Of a DNA stretch of 64,000 bases, positions 35,614-43,470 are shown one piece after another. Location: positions 248,001 to 312,000 of the IMG/VR virus record IMGVR_UViG_3300025121_000282, one strand, 5' to 3'. The number at the start of each line of letters is the position of its first letter. The stretch's first letter is position 1. Source of the DNA: a virus. The notes under the pieces are model-generated. The model was not told the origin of the DNA, did not search any database, and worked only from the letters and a program-made list of their open reading frames with translations. Both the position numbers and the translations under genes were made by a program.

Positions 35614-35886
35614 TTAGACAGAGTCTATAGCACCAAAAAACCGTTTATCTTCGTTTTGTTGCATTTCTGCGGTTACTGCATACCAGCCCCTAATCAGTAC
35701 AACCTCACCTCTGTGAGTTCTCCTGTAGCCACCAGAGAAGATGTGACCGCAGTGGGTGCACTTATTGCCACCCTTATACTCGGAGTTCAGGGTACCGCAC
35801 ACAGAACAGTACACAATTGATAATTGCTCTATGTACTTCCTAAGGGAGGTTTGGTAGTCCTTTAGTTTCTTGCGCCACCGTCTCAT
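35614..35886 (-). CDS. Zinc-ribbon protein
   Basis: 90 residues. CSVCG (27-31) and CTHCGH (43-48) form a treble-clef or ribbon zinc site. Basic N-terminus (MRRWRKKLKDYQTSLRKY). Such proteins bind nucleic acid or protein; target unknown. A GAGGG ribosome site precedes the ATG. Confidence 0.7.
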   Translation of the reverse strand: MRRWRKKLKDYQTSLRKYIEQLSIVYCSVCGTLNSEYKGGNKCTHCGHIFSGGYRRTHRGEVVLIRGWYAVTAEMQQNEDKRFFGAIDSV

Positions 35887-35909
35887 TTAACCCTCAGTGC
35901 GAAAATTCT

Positions 35910-36281
35910 TTACGTGGATGCGGACTTAATTTTGGTAGCTTCGATAAAGTCTATTTCTGTTCTCTCTATTCGTATAACTGGCACGCGCTGCTCTATTAGT
36001 TTGCCTACTGTGTAGGGGTCATACGGGACCAATGAAACAGCCTTACCAGCGTTGTCAAATTCTACTACAACATTTAGTCCACCAAATGTTGGATTTAGCC
36101 ACACTTCAGATTCGTATAAATGGTCGTACACGAAAAAGTGACTCGCATTGTGGATAGTAAGTGGCCTGTCCGATTTTGCACCCTTGGTTTGGACTAGAAC
36201 GTGTGCTGTTCTACCTTTCTTACTGCCACAATGCTCACATTTACCAAAATTTTTGGAAGTGAGAAGCTTGTGATCCGTCAT
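35910..36281 (-). CDS. Hypothetical protein with N-terminal CxxC
   Basis: 123 residues. One CEHC motif (15-18) with a later His could bind metal; the rest is beta-rich (VVVEFDNAGKAVSLVPYDP). Start overlaps the upstream stop (ATGA). No family recognised. Confidence 0.6.
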   Translation of the reverse strand: MTDHKLLTSKNFGKCEHCGSKKGRTAHVLVQTKGAKSDRPLTIHNASHFFVYDHLYESEVWLNPTFGGLNVVVEFDNAGKAVSLVPYDPYTVGKLIEQRVPVIRIERTEIDFIEATKIKSAST

Positions 36282-36586
36282 ATAATAATCCTTACGGTAA
36301 TGTCCGACTTAGCCAGCGGGTGTATTGGGTTTTTGGTAGGCACTATCACCGTGTCATTTAGCCATAAGATGGCTTCTGCGTGGCTTAAGTGTTGAGTTTC
36401 TGATGTTTTGTCAACTAAAGTCCAGAACTCTTCTTCTGGTATAACTATTTCTTCTAGTAGGCCGCAATACCCAGCAAAATTCATCCTGGTTTGCATAGCC
36501 CAAGCCAAACTAAAATAAAGTTTAGTTTTACCCTCAACTGTGAGCATGCGCTCACAAAGGGTGTCTATCTTTTGCATGTGTGTCAT
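36278..36586 (-). CDS. Hypothetical helical protein downstream of tRNA
   Basis: 102 residues, AAAGGA site five bases... before the ATG and only 15 bases after the tRNA 3' end, so its ribosome site lies right beside the tRNA. Mostly helical and acidic. No family recognised. Confidence 0.6.
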   Translation of the reverse strand: MTHMQKIDTLCERMLTVEGKTKLYFSLAWAMQTRMNFAGYCGLLEEIVIPEEEFWTLVDKTSETQHLSHAEAILWLNDTVIVPTKNPIHPLAKSDITVRIII

Positions 36587-36601
36587 ACATAGTCCTTTCG
36601 G

Positions 36602-36674
36602 TGCTCGCCCAGGGACTCGAACCCTGACCTGATCGATTTAGAGTCGACCCGCCTTGACATTTGGCCACACGAGC
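36602..36674 (-). tRNA. tRNA with anticodon CUA (amber-reading)
   Basis: 73-base cloverleaf on the minus strand: acceptor stem of six pairs with a mismatch at 7-66, three-pair D stem (GCC/GGC), anticodon stem GTCGA/TCGAT with loop CTCTAAA, and a T arm CAGGG/CCCTG with loop TTCGAGT. Conserved T33 and A37 place the anticodon at CTA, which reads UAG. The D loop lacks the usual GG pair and CCA is not encoded. Several genes here still end in TAG, so it would compete with release factor rather than mark full recoding. Identity of the charged amino acid is unknown. Confidence 0.75.
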
Positions 36675-36677
36675 GTG

Positions 36678-38213
36678 TTACTGTCTAAATAACACAAACT
36701 TTTTCTTTTCTTTACCAAACACTTTTACGTACCCTTTTGATTCAGCAAACTCCTTCTCTGTCATATGGCATCCAACGGCATGGTTGTATAAAGTCTTTTT
36801 GTGCATCATCCAACCAGTCGTGTCTACGTACACATAATCAGGCTTGGTAGTGGAAACATGTTCCCAATTTGAAGCTTGGTAGACGATGCCCTCATGGCCC
36901 ACGGTAGTATCGGCAAACGAAACTATTGCCTTGGTTTCTGGAAATTGGTCCCAGAAGTGTTTGGCCGATCTTGCTAAAAACCAAGACCCGAAATTAGGCT
37001 TGTGGCAGTCTGTTCTGATACAAAGTCTATCCAACTCCGACACTGTTTTTGGAGTAAGTCCTACTGAGGTGGACACCTCTTTTCTAACAACAGGAGCGAA
37101 CTTTGCCACTGCTATTAATTGGCCATCCAAGTAAGCCCCAAACATAAACTTTGCTTTACGACCACACTGGGCATAGTGCCAAGCTCTTAAAAATCTGTTA
37201 CCCTCAGAGTGCTCTATAGGCTTGACAATTAATTGGTTAAACTCGAATTCAGTTATTTTGGACTCGCTGACACCAATTACAGACTGAATTTTATCTTGAA
37301 CCAAATCAGGTATTAAAGTCTCATGCTCTTCTATACACAAAAGTAGTGAATCAGGGTTTGCAATTCTAAGATATGCTGATTTAGCAACGTCCCGCCTTTG
37401 GTTATTCGGAAGGTTGTGCCAATAATCACCTTGTACTTCAATGTATATATTAAAATCCGATAAATACAGGTCAAAATTATACGGACCCACAGATTTTTCT
37501 CTGGTGTATTTTATCTCAAGCAGGTCTAATACATCAGAAACCACTTTTTCAGGTTTAGACTGTCTGCCTGACCTAGAAAAGGCCTCTATACCAGCAGCTA
37601 TTTTAGCCCTGTACTCTGGATTTTTAAATCTTTCTTTTGCCAATTCACTGTGTATCTTTTTGTATTCTGGGTTCTGGATTGCCAAGTCATGGTTAGCTCT
37701 CGCCTCAGGCGTGTGCATTACTGACACTTTTTCCCTGAAGTATTTGTCTGGGTCGGCTTTATAATCCGCCTTGTTTCGTTCCGACACCAGCTGTTTATGC
37801 TGGTCTGACTGAAACATCTTGGTAATGCGGTCTTGCTGAAACTCCCTAAAATCTGGGTCTTCCCAAGCCTGTTTAGCTTGCTTAGACCTTTGGGCTCTGC
37901 CATCTTCAGAATTGGCTATGGCACCCAATATTTTTGACTGGTTGCTGACGTACTCTGGATTCGCCCAGGCTTGCTTGGATTGCTTAGACCTCTGAGCTTT
38001 TCCTTGAGGACTCTTAGCTCTGCACGGGGAACACCAGTATTCCCCGCGTTTTCTCAGAGTTCTATTTACAATAGACCTCTGATTGCATACAGACCTACCA
38101 CAACACTGATAGACTACCCACCCTCTTTGTTTAGGGGTGGGTAATCTATACCCAAAGTCTATTTCGTTGTGCTCTTGGTCGGAAATTTGTGCGTACAGTG
38201 TTGCTATATCCAT
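36678..38213 (-). CDS. EDxHD-type homing endonuclease fused to Mom-like domain
   Basis: 511 residues. N-terminal Cys cluster (37-64), then NUMOD-like DNA-binding repeats (about 70-210; 'KQAWANPEY', 'KQAWEDPDF', 'RFKNPEY'). Residues 215-305 form a Vsr/EDxHD-type nuclease: 'VGPYNFDLYLSDFNIYIEV' followed by QGDYWHN. Residues 325-470 resemble the phage Mu Mom protein (GNAT-like fold): HY346-347, 'SELDRLCIR', and 'SFADTTVGHEGIVYQASNW' (432-450). The nuclease part is of the homing type used by free-standing phage endonucleases. It follows the purZ-like gene by 42 bases. The fused Mom domain could be functional or vestigial. Confidence 0.75.
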   Translation of the reverse strand: MDIATLYAQISDQEHNEIDFGYRLPTPKQRGWVVYQCCGRSVCNQRSIVNRTLRKRGEYWCSPCRAKSPQGKAQRSKQSKQAWANPEYVSNQSKILGAIANSEDGRAQRSKQAKQAWEDPDFREFQQDRITKMFQSDQHKQLVSERNKADYKADPDKYFREKVSVMHTPEARANHDLAIQNPEYKKIHSELAKERFKNPEYRAKIAAGIEAFSRSGRQSKPEKVVSDVLDLLEIKYTREKSVGPYNFDLYLSDFNIYIEVQGDYWHNLPNNQRRDVAKSAYLRIANPDSLLLCIEEHETLIPDLVQDKIQSVIGVSESKITEFEFNQLIVKPIEHSEGNRFLRAWHYAQCGRKAKFMFGAYLDGQLIAVAKFAPVVRKEVSTSVGLTPKTVSELDRLCIRTDCHKPNFGSWFLARSAKHFWDQFPETKAIVSFADTTVGHEGIVYQASNWEHVSTTKPDYVYVDTTGWMMHKKTLYNHAVGCHMTEKEFAESKGYVKVFGKEKKKFVLFRQ

Positions 38214-38255
38214 ATATAACTATACAACCGTAACTATACGCTTTCGCAGTTACAT

Positions 38256-40679
38256 CTAACCCAAGTACACGTAGTCATCATGGAGAGCGCTGGTACCAAC
38301 CATCACCACGGGAAGTCCTGAGCAATTTTCCAGCATATCAATAAACGCTCTGGTTTCAGAGCTAAACTTGACTAATGCCTCTTTGCCCCCGCGCAGACCG
38401 ACGTCGATGTGGTTGATTTGATTCACAAAATTCAGTACAAGCTTGGTTGCACCGCAGGTTCTAGCAGCGTCCTTAAGCCCAATTTGGGAGAATGTCCCTA
38501 CGCGTCGAATGCGCTTAGTAACCGTGGTTCGCTCGCGTTCCGCCAACATTTTTGCCTCTTCCTCTGGCATGTTGGCTCTCTTTGCTATCTCATCCCAGGT
38601 CAATTCCTGTTGGTCGGGGTACCACCCTCCAGAATTCCCCAGTTCTTTGCCAGACTCGTCATACACGTTTCCAACCCTAATTGGGTGCGACCTTAAGTTT
38701 AAGTAGACGTCGCCCACCATGTTTGGGGGAATGGCCATATAGTCCATGGCTGCCTGAACTGTGCAGTTTCTAGAAGTGCAGTTTGGATAGTGTGAGCCGT
38801 GGTCAATACTCAGTGCATAGCCCTGGCTTCCTTCATGGAGCCAGTAGTCACCCTTACTGATGATTTTGTGGGTGGCATCACGAAATGCCATGCCGTTGGT
38901 GATTTGAATGTTTCCAGGGAGGTCTATTGGTGCTGGTGTGTTACCAACCAGGGGCACATTCTGCTTCCGTAAAACCTTATCAGCCAGGGCGGTCCCGGAA
39001 CCCTGCATAGTGGAGGCTAGGTGCTTGGTGCTTTCTGCTCCCTCACGCTCTCGTGCAGCGTGGTCCTCGGTTACAATACCTGCACGATCATGAACATAAA
39101 GGTCTGGTCCACCACACTCCTCATACTCCTTGATGAACTGTTCCCAACGAAAAGATGAACCGGGAGAAATCCATCCAGCAACCTCACGGCCAAGTGCTTT
39201 CTTCAGACCGCATGCGGTGGGCAGAGCCTTGGCTACAAACTTCCCATCTTTCAAATTCGGGTGAGCAATAGTGTTGTGTGAAATAGCACCATTGGCTAGA
39301 TAACTGTGGGTTTGGGGCATGGTTACATCAAAAACCCGTTCTTCCCCAATTGCCAAATTGACTTCTTTGATGTCTACTACATGATAGTCCTCGGCCAATT
39401 TAACTAAGCCGGTAAATCCAGCCGCTCGGAGTGTGGCGGCATTGCGTAAAACATACGCACCTGCGATGGCTCCATTCTCAGTTGAATTCGTGCTGTGTGC
39501 AGCTTTGCGTATTTGAATCAAACGGTTATAATTGAGATTGATGAGAGAGCCTTGAGACCAATCAGCATCGTATGTGGCTATTTCCACATTTAATCTAGCC
39601 GACTTGACCTCTGAAAGAAAACCTACTCGCTCACGAAAAAGGGTTAAATTTTCCAAACCCGCCATCTCAATTTGATGTGATCGACTGCGAGAAGGTCGCT
39701 TGTCCTGGTAGGACCGGTAAGTGGAATTAATACCCAACAACAATAATAACTGTTGGGCCATCAGCACCACATCTTTTGAAATGTTGCCAAAAGAAACCCT
39801 TCGCTTTTTGGCCGACCCATCCGAGTCAAACAGACCCCGCAGAAATGCTCCAATTATTTCAGGGGTGCCCACAGTGACAGCAGTCGGTATCTCTTTTTCG
39901 GCTTTAGTAGCTAGCTTCAACCCCACTTGTTCAAAGATCTGGCGAAGTTCGGAAATACTGCAGGTTTCCAGAACGTGGCACTGTTTGTCTTTTACCTTGT
40001 AAACATTCCATGGGATGCCGATGCCATCGTAAAATTTTTGAGTCTTGCAGCAAACATCCATCTGGTCAGAGTGGAACGCTATGCTAACATTTGCCTTTTT
40101 GGGACTGTAACACCCATCACCAACCAACAGCCCCAGGTATTCAGCCATTAATAATTCGTCTGGTTTATTTGTCAGTGCGGTTCCATTCGCTCTGTGTATC
40201 AGGGATAACATGTCTATAGGTAGACTGGTTCCCACCCAGTTAGTCTTTTTAGGAAATAAAAACTGGTGTACTCCAGGTACTAAATCCATTGACCGTATCC
40301 ACTGTGGGGCGTTTTCAGTGGGGTCCCAAACATAGTACTGATGTATGTCAGTACATTTGTACTCAATGCCATTCTTGAGTTTGATTTTGTTGACTACTCT
40401 AACCCCGTCATCAACCAAATCTGTAGGCGACTCCCAACAGCCGTCCATGTTGAGAAGCTGCAGACCCTTTTGGTTCTGAGTGACAATATCCCCAAGCTTT
40501 TTTAATCCCCGGTCAGTGGGGATTATGGCGTCAAAAGTTTGACAGTGGCCTGCATTGGGATAGTTGGCAGAAGACACATTTCGGACATTGAAAATATCCA
40601 CCAAACGAGACGACAAAGCTCCCTTACCTGAGCTACCCCAGGCTTGGTCGAGGACAACATTGAACTTTCCAGGCTGCAT
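38256..40679 (-). CDS. purZ: PurZ-like adenylosuccinate synthetase paralogue, intein-interrupted
   Basis: 807-residue precursor: N-extein 1-45, intein 46-469, C-extein 470-807, giving a spliced enzyme of 383 residues. The P-loop is WGSSGKG (14-20): Ser16 replaces the catalytic Asp13 of E. coli PurA, as in PurZ enzymes that use dGMP. His45 matches PurA His41. The IMP-loop equivalent is GSGTALADK (560-568) without the usual Arg. The aspartate loop is TTVTKRIRRVGTF (718-730). The GTP-specific TKLD motif is replaced by LNFVNQ (749-754), as in PurZ. Such enzymes join dGMP and aspartate to make N6-succino-2-amino-dAMP, which the host PurB turns into dZMP. Strong AGGAGAG ribosome site; stop is TAG. 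Confidence 0.85.
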   Translation of the reverse strand: MQPGKFNVVLDQAWGSSGKGALSSRLVDIFNVRNVSSANYPNAGHCQTFDAIIPTDRGLKKLGDIVTQNQKGLQLLNMDGCWESPTDLVDDGVRVVNKIKLKNGIEYKCTDIHQYYVWDPTENAPQWIRSMDLVPGVHQFLFPKKTNWVGTSLPIDMLSLIHRANGTALTNKPDELLMAEYLGLLVGDGCYSPKKANVSIAFHSDQMDVCCKTQKFYDGIGIPWNVYKVKDKQCHVLETCSISELRQIFEQVGLKLATKAEKEIPTAVTVGTPEIIGAFLRGLFDSDGSAKKRRVSFGNISKDVVLMAQQLLLLLGINSTYRSYQDKRPSRSRSHQIEMAGLENLTLFRERVGFLSEVKSARLNVEIATYDADWSQGSLINLNYNRLIQIRKAAHSTNSTENGAIAGAYVLRNAATLRAAGFTGLVKLAEDYHVVDIKEVNLAIGEERVFDVTMPQTHSYLANGAISHNTIAHPNLKDGKFVAKALPTACGLKKALGREVAGWISPGSSFRWEQFIKEYEECGGPDLYVHDRAGIVTEDHAAREREGAESTKHLASTMQGSGTALADKVLRKQNVPLVGNTPAPIDLPGNIQITNGMAFRDATHKIISKGDYWLHEGSQGYALSIDHGSHYPNCTSRNCTVQAAMDYMAIPPNMVGDVYLNLRSHPIRVGNVYDESGKELGNSGGWYPDQQELTWDEIAKRANMPEEEAKMLAERERTTVTKRIRRVGTFSQIGLKDAARTCGATKLVLNFVNQINHIDVGLRGGKEALVKFSSETRAFIDMLENCSGLPVVMVGTSALHDDYVYLG
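39273..40544 (-). mobile_element. Intein with LAGLIDADG homing endonuclease in purZ-like gene
   Basis: 424 residues (46-469 of the precursor). Begins with Cys46 (CQTFDAIIPTDRG, block A), has TxxH at 110-113 (block B), two LAGLIDADG-type helices LLVGDG (184-189) and FLRGLFDSDG (279-288), and ends with block F/G 'THSYLANGAISHN' followed by Thr470. All splice-site residues (Cys1, His-Asn, Thr+1) are intact, so protein splicing and homing should be active. Insertion splits NAGH from T, the catalytic His loop of the PurA fold. Confidence 0.93.
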
Positions 40680-40681
40680 GA

Positions 40682-42370
40682 CTAAACTCTCCTAACCCAC
40701 TTGGTTTTTGGCACCTCTGATACTGTACAGAGACCGGTATACTCTACAAACTGTCGTTCTGTCATATGGTTTGACAGTGCTTGATCATACACAGTACGTT
40801 TGTGTATGTATCTCACTGTGACTGGGTCAAAATAATGATACGATTCCCCGGTCTGGCCCGCTTCAATAAAACTACAGGCTTTGTACAAGCCACCAGAATC
40901 ACCAACATTGGGGTCAGAAAATGAAACCAGTAACTTTAGCTTTGGGCTTTCTGATTTATAGGCACCAATTAACTTAGACATACAGTAAGAAGATAGATTA
41001 TTCACATCCAGTCCAGACCTTACGCAAAACCGTCTAATCTCTCTGACACTACCTGGATTCAACTTACCCAGCCCCAGTTGCTCTGCGGTTTTTTTGACAG
41101 TTCCGTGTCGGGTTACACCACCAAATACCAGCAAACACACCAATGTGTCCTTAAAATAAGCCCCATAGGGAGAGGCTGCTGTCCCCAAAGTGCCCAAGTA
41201 ATGATTGGTGGTTAGAAACACGTGGGCTTCTTTTAACGGAACAGGTCTAAACTCCAAGTCCGACAACTGAAATTGTATTGGTTCTTCAATGGCTCGCAAA
41301 ATGTGATAGTCCAACACTTTACGAAGTCTTCCCAGATGCAGTTCATGCTCCCATAACCACACTAACTTATACTTTGAATACTTTTCTATGTATGTAGCTT
41401 TGGCCTTATCTCTGGGTGTTCCAGAGTACCCGTTGTCTTTAAAATTGTGAAGATAATCACCATGGGTCTCTATCAACAAATTGCATAATGGTACATAAAA
41501 ATCAAACGAGTATGGGCCCACCGTGAAACTGCGTTCGAATGGAACCTTATAGTGGGACTCCAAAATGGAGGCTACTATCCTTTCTGTAGTAGGGTTCTGT
41601 AATTTCTCTTTGACACCCGGGATGTCAAAACCAGATTCTGACCCGTATAATTTCAGTAAGGTAGTTCTGCGTTTAATGGCTTTACATTTGGCAGACCCAC
41701 AGGTTAACGGGTGGGCCTGGGTGTAATACGACATCTTGGTTTCAGAGGTATTGTCACACACATAACACTTATAAATTATGGTCTTTTCACACAGTGGGAA
41801 TATTTTCGTGGCCTTGTACCCAAATTTAACAAACGTGGCATCGTCATCAGCCCATGCATAGTCTGGGGGCTTTCGTTTCGACAACCAAAAGTCATGCTTA
41901 CTTTGTGTGGATTCTTCGCGAATCCAAGTAGCAGCCACAGGACTGCACAGTTTGCAGCACACTACTTTGTTGCTTCTGGATAGACTTTGCAAACTGGTAG
42001 TGTACTGCTCTAGGCAAAATTCACATACAGCTTCAACAGCTTTTTCTGACCTTGGAGACAGTGTGTCTAGGCCATACCCATGTTTGGCTATGGTCAACAA
42101 AGAGTCTGCCCCAGCGGGCCGTTTAAGTACACTTAATAAATAGTACTCTCTAGGTGTTGTTTGTTTCTGCCTTACCCAATGAGATTTTAACTGATCGCAG
42201 CCCGAACAGGCATCTGGCGGAACGCGTCCAGGTTTGGAAAACTGATATTTCTTCCTCTCAAACACTTCTAAACAGAAATCGCATTGCACCACTACAGGTT
42301 TCTTAGACTGTGGCGCTAAGTCACTGTACCGATATCCGTATTTCTCAACAGTCAAGTCATCTTGGTGCAT
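40682..42370 (-). CDS. Zn-ribbon/EDxHD nuclease fused to Mom-like domain, upstream of purZ
   Basis: 562 residues from the ATG at 42370. Three Cys-rich zinc-binding repeats fill residues 28-230 (CDFC..., CEFC..., CYVC...). Residues 270-345 are a Vsr/EDxHD-type nuclease ('VGPYSFDFYVPLCNLLIET' then HGDYLHN). Residues 380-530 are Mom-like (HYLG, 'VREIRRFCV', 'SFSDPNVGDSGGLYKAC'). Same nuclease-Mom order as the gene at 36678, but with a different N-terminus; the two are diverged paralogues flanking purZ. Ends TAG three bases before the purZ start, inside which lies purZ's ribosome site. Confidence 0.72.
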   Translation of the reverse strand: MHQDDLTVEKYGYRYSDLAPQSKKPVVVQCDFCLEVFERKKYQFSKPGRVPPDACSGCDQLKSHWVRQKQTTPREYYLLSVLKRPAGADSLLTIAKHGYGLDTLSPRSEKAVEAVCEFCLEQYTTSLQSLSRSNKVVCCKLCSPVAATWIREESTQSKHDFWLSKRKPPDYAWADDDATFVKFGYKATKIFPLCEKTIIYKCYVCDNTSETKMSYYTQAHPLTCGSAKCKAIKRRTTLLKLYGSESGFDIPGVKEKLQNPTTERIVASILESHYKVPFERSFTVGPYSFDFYVPLCNLLIETHGDYLHNFKDNGYSGTPRDKAKATYIEKYSKYKLVWLWEHELHLGRLRKVLDYHILRAIEEPIQFQLSDLEFRPVPLKEAHVFLTTNHYLGTLGTAASPYGAYFKDTLVCLLVFGGVTRHGTVKKTAEQLGLGKLNPGSVREIRRFCVRSGLDVNNLSSYCMSKLIGAYKSESPKLKLLVSFSDPNVGDSGGLYKACSFIEAGQTGESYHYFDPVTVRYIHKRTVYDQALSNHMTERQFVEYTGLCTVSEVPKTKWVRRV

Positions 42371-42478
42371 ACCTGCATTATACACAAAAGTGTGGCACTA
42401 ACGGCAAGGGTGCTATACATTAAAAATTACTTCGTACTTGGTTGTACAATACCATCAGACCCACAACAGGAAGACACA

Positions 42479-42739
42479 ATGAATAAGTTTGACATTGTCG
42501 ATGCTATCATGCAACCGCACAACATTAACTTTTCTTTTGCCAAAGGGGAGGTAGTGGCTTGTCTAACTTATCCAGGGCAGAACACTGTGGGGGGCATACC
42601 CATGGTGTTAAAACTTGAGACGAGCGGCCACAACTTTATGGTACAACCATTTGCGGCTGGAACAACCAAAGAAGAGGTTAAGGCTAGACTTTGTGATCAG
42701 GTAGACAGACTGTTTATGGCCATTGCCGATATTTTATAA
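42479..42739 (+). CDS. Hypothetical protein, 86 residues
   Basis: MNKFDIVDAIMQPHNINFSF, AGGAAG site eight bases before the ATG at 42479. Beta-rich centre (VVACLTYPG...MVLKLETSGH) and C-terminal helix; no family recognised. Lone plus-strand gene divergent from the nuclease gene. Confidence 0.6.
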   Translation: MNKFDIVDAIMQPHNINFSFAKGEVVACLTYPGQNTVGGIPMVLKLETSGHNFMVQPFAAGTTKEEVKARLCDQVDRLFMAIADIL

Positions 42740-42767
42740 TTTTGTTAGTATAATTAATAGAGCCTTA

Positions 42768-43334
42768 TTAAACTACCGCCACATTGGTGTGCGAGAAGAA
42801 GCTTCTGTTATTTTTGTCGTCTATCCCGATAGATATAATTTGGTCTGTTGGAATGTTTTTGTCTACTATAAGCCACGCACCCCACATTCTTCCCATCCCA
42901 CCTGCTCTGAGTACGTCGAGTCGAGTCTCAATTTCCAAGTCTTCTCGACCGAACCTCCTCACACCAGCATAAACCTTAGCTGACATTACTAGCCCCTCAG
43001 TAATTGCACCAATGTTTTCGTGCCCCTCCAGTATTGACTGAATCACACCGCTAGTTAGTGGGGGCACAAAAACCAGTCCACTTTCTACTGCCACAGAACT
43101 CTTCGCTGCTTGTGCCAGTGCGTCTGCAGCAAGATCTTTTAGGCTGTTTACTTGTGCAACCAATCGTTCAGTGTATACTGCTTCGTTCACATTGGGTACC
43201 AAAGCATCAAAAATCGGGCCAACTACTTCGGCCACGCCTTCGGGGAGTCCAGCTTGTTCAATAGAGTCCGCCAGGGCAGACAGCTGACTCGACTTTATGC
43301 GGAGCATAGAAACCATTTTATTTATACTAGACAC
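42768..43334 (-). CDS. Hypothetical protein
   Basis: 188 residues, GTG start at 43334 with GGAGAG seven bases upstream. Ala/Val/Leu-rich helical N-terminus, then a region with 'GVRRFGREDLEIETRLDVLR'. No known domain or catalytic motif. A good promoter-like pair lies about 40 bases upstream. Probably a virion-associated or accessory protein. Confidence 0.6.
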   Translation of the reverse strand: MSSINKMVSMLRIKSSQLSALADSIEQAGLPEGVAEVVGPIFDALVPNVNEAVYTERLVAQVNSLKDLAADALAQAAKSSVAVESGLVFVPPLTSGVIQSILEGHENIGAITEGLVMSAKVYAGVRRFGREDLEIETRLDVLRAGGMGRMWGAWLIVDKNIPTDQIISIGIDDKNNRSFFSHTNVAVV

Positions 43335-43370
43335 GGGGCTCTCTCCATCTTTGTTGCGTAGACACTATTA

Positions 43371-43399
43371 ATTTTACATTTGTGGGCCCCAAATAACAA
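43371..43399 (-). promoter_or_regulatory. Candidate promoter, leftward
   Basis: Minus-strand TTGTTA, 17-base spacer, TAAAAT, upstream of the GTG start at 43334. Part of a divergent pair. Confidence 0.45.
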
Positions 43400-43426
43400 C
43401 TCCTATGGTGCACTTCTAAATACAGA

Positions 43427-43455
43427 TTGACAAGCAGGTGTGGTACACAAATTAT
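43427..43455 (+). promoter_or_regulatory. Candidate promoter, rightward
   Basis: TTGACA (exact -35 consensus), 17 bases, AATTAT, about 15 bases before the ATG at 43471. Confidence 0.45.
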
Positions 43456-43470
43456 TTGTTGGAGGGTTAC

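Noticed and set aside
36602-36674. Full UAG recoding of the phage
   Set aside because: Several genes with unrelated ends, including purZ and the RNase Z-like gene, stop at TAG, and readthrough would give only short tails.
42376-42384. Consensus-like TATAAT upstream of the 40682 gene
   Set aside because: No -35 element at proper spacing, and its transcript would start at the ATG; it may just be coding or leader sequence.
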